Positions 13,472 through 13,554 of a stretch of DNA of 13,554 nt are shown piece after piece. Under the pieces are notes generated by a model. The model did no database searches. It worked only from the letters and a program-made list of their open reading frames with translations, and was not told where the DNA came from. Each line of letters begins with the position of its first letter. The stretch's first letter is position 1. Both the position numbers and the translations under genes were made by a program. This stretch comes from Candidatus Thorarchaeota archaeon (GTDB lineage Archaea > Asgardarchaeota > Thorarchaeia > Thorarchaeales > Thorarchaeaceae): contig JAEOUN010000066.1 in assembly GCA_016839245.1 (NCBI GenBank), positions 1 through 13,554 of the forward strand. Direction: 5' to 3'.

Positions 13472-13554
13472 TCACGCTAATTCAGATTTCTTCTTCTCCA
13501 TTAACTGTGTAATCTCATTTCGAATAGACCTTGCAACTATCATTGCCATCTCAA
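13472..13554 (-). CDS. C-terminal tail of an unidentified gene (cut by right edge)
   Basis: On the minus strand a frame is open from the window edge to TGA at 13472-13474. It gives about 26 residues, EMAMIVARSIRNEITQLM then EKKKSELA. It reads like a helical, charged protein C-terminus, and a T-rich stretch follows directly. The function cannot be told from so short a piece, and the frame could also be a chance opening. Confidence 0.45.
   Translation of the reverse strand, partial: EMAMIVARSIRNEITQLMEKKKSELA

Noticed and set aside
1..13554. Search for CRISPR arrays, insertion sequences, long repeats and tRNA or rRNA genes
   Set aside because: No regularly spaced repeats, transposase-like proteins, terminal inverted repeats with target duplications or conserved RNA motifs were seen by eye.

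Overview
The window looks archaeal. Start sites often carry a strong Shine-Dalgarno core complementary to the archaeal 16S 3' end (GAGGTGATC or GGTGATC, for example before 2408 and 7876). TATA-like boxes lie about 22-27 bp before predicted transcription starts. Two genes appear to have leaderless promoters, and a geranylgeranyl-reductase-type flavoprotein is paired with a ferredoxin. The DNA is moderately AT-rich. An uncultured archaeon, possibly of an Asgard-like group, is my guess, but nothing here proves the lineage. I saw no rRNA, tRNA, CRISPR array, insertion sequence or phage gene.

Left region (1-3012, minus strand): a tight redox operon. It starts with a PadR repressor gene whose promoter carries a 20-bp near-perfect palindrome at the predicted transcription start. 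Then come a geranylgeranyl reductase/FixC-like flavoprotein, a FixX-like 2[4Fe-4S] ferredoxin (4-nt overlap, TTG start), and the N-terminal 236 residues of an FAD-linked oxidase of the vanillyl-alcohol-oxidase type that runs off the left edge. The last gene occupies a stretch that could be mistaken for non-coding.

Middle region (3211-7926, minus strand): a transport and sensing group. An APC-family amino acid permease with a C-terminal Usp-like domain overlaps by 4 nt a stand-alone Lrp/AsnC ligand-binding (RAM) domain. This is followed after 10 nt by a free Usp-like protein. More loosely spaced downstream are a TauE/SafE-type permease, a short orphan RCK_C (TrkA-C) domain protein and a small multi-pass membrane protein. 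Both Usp domains have lost the glycine nucleotide-binding loop and carry a basic stretch at that place, so they may be non-ATP-binding regulatory modules.

Right region: a DUF1801 gene (8129-8536, minus) and a divergent alanine-aminotransferase-like gene (8704-9903, plus), then an unrecognised multi-pass membrane protein (9954-10790, plus). A perfect 8-bp hairpin sits between the convergent ends at 10790 and 10843. The last operon (13349 to 10843, minus) encodes a GbsR/MarR-like winged-helix regulator, a phytoene-desaturase-like FAD oxidoreductase and a HIT-family protein. A perfect 10-bp palindrome lies between the TATA box and the start codon of the regulator. The last 83 bases hold the C-terminal tail of another minus-strand gene.

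No obviously new defence or mobile system is visible. The most interesting parts are the PadR/GGR/FixX/VAO redox operon and the APC-Usp / RAM / Usp amino-acid sensing cassette.
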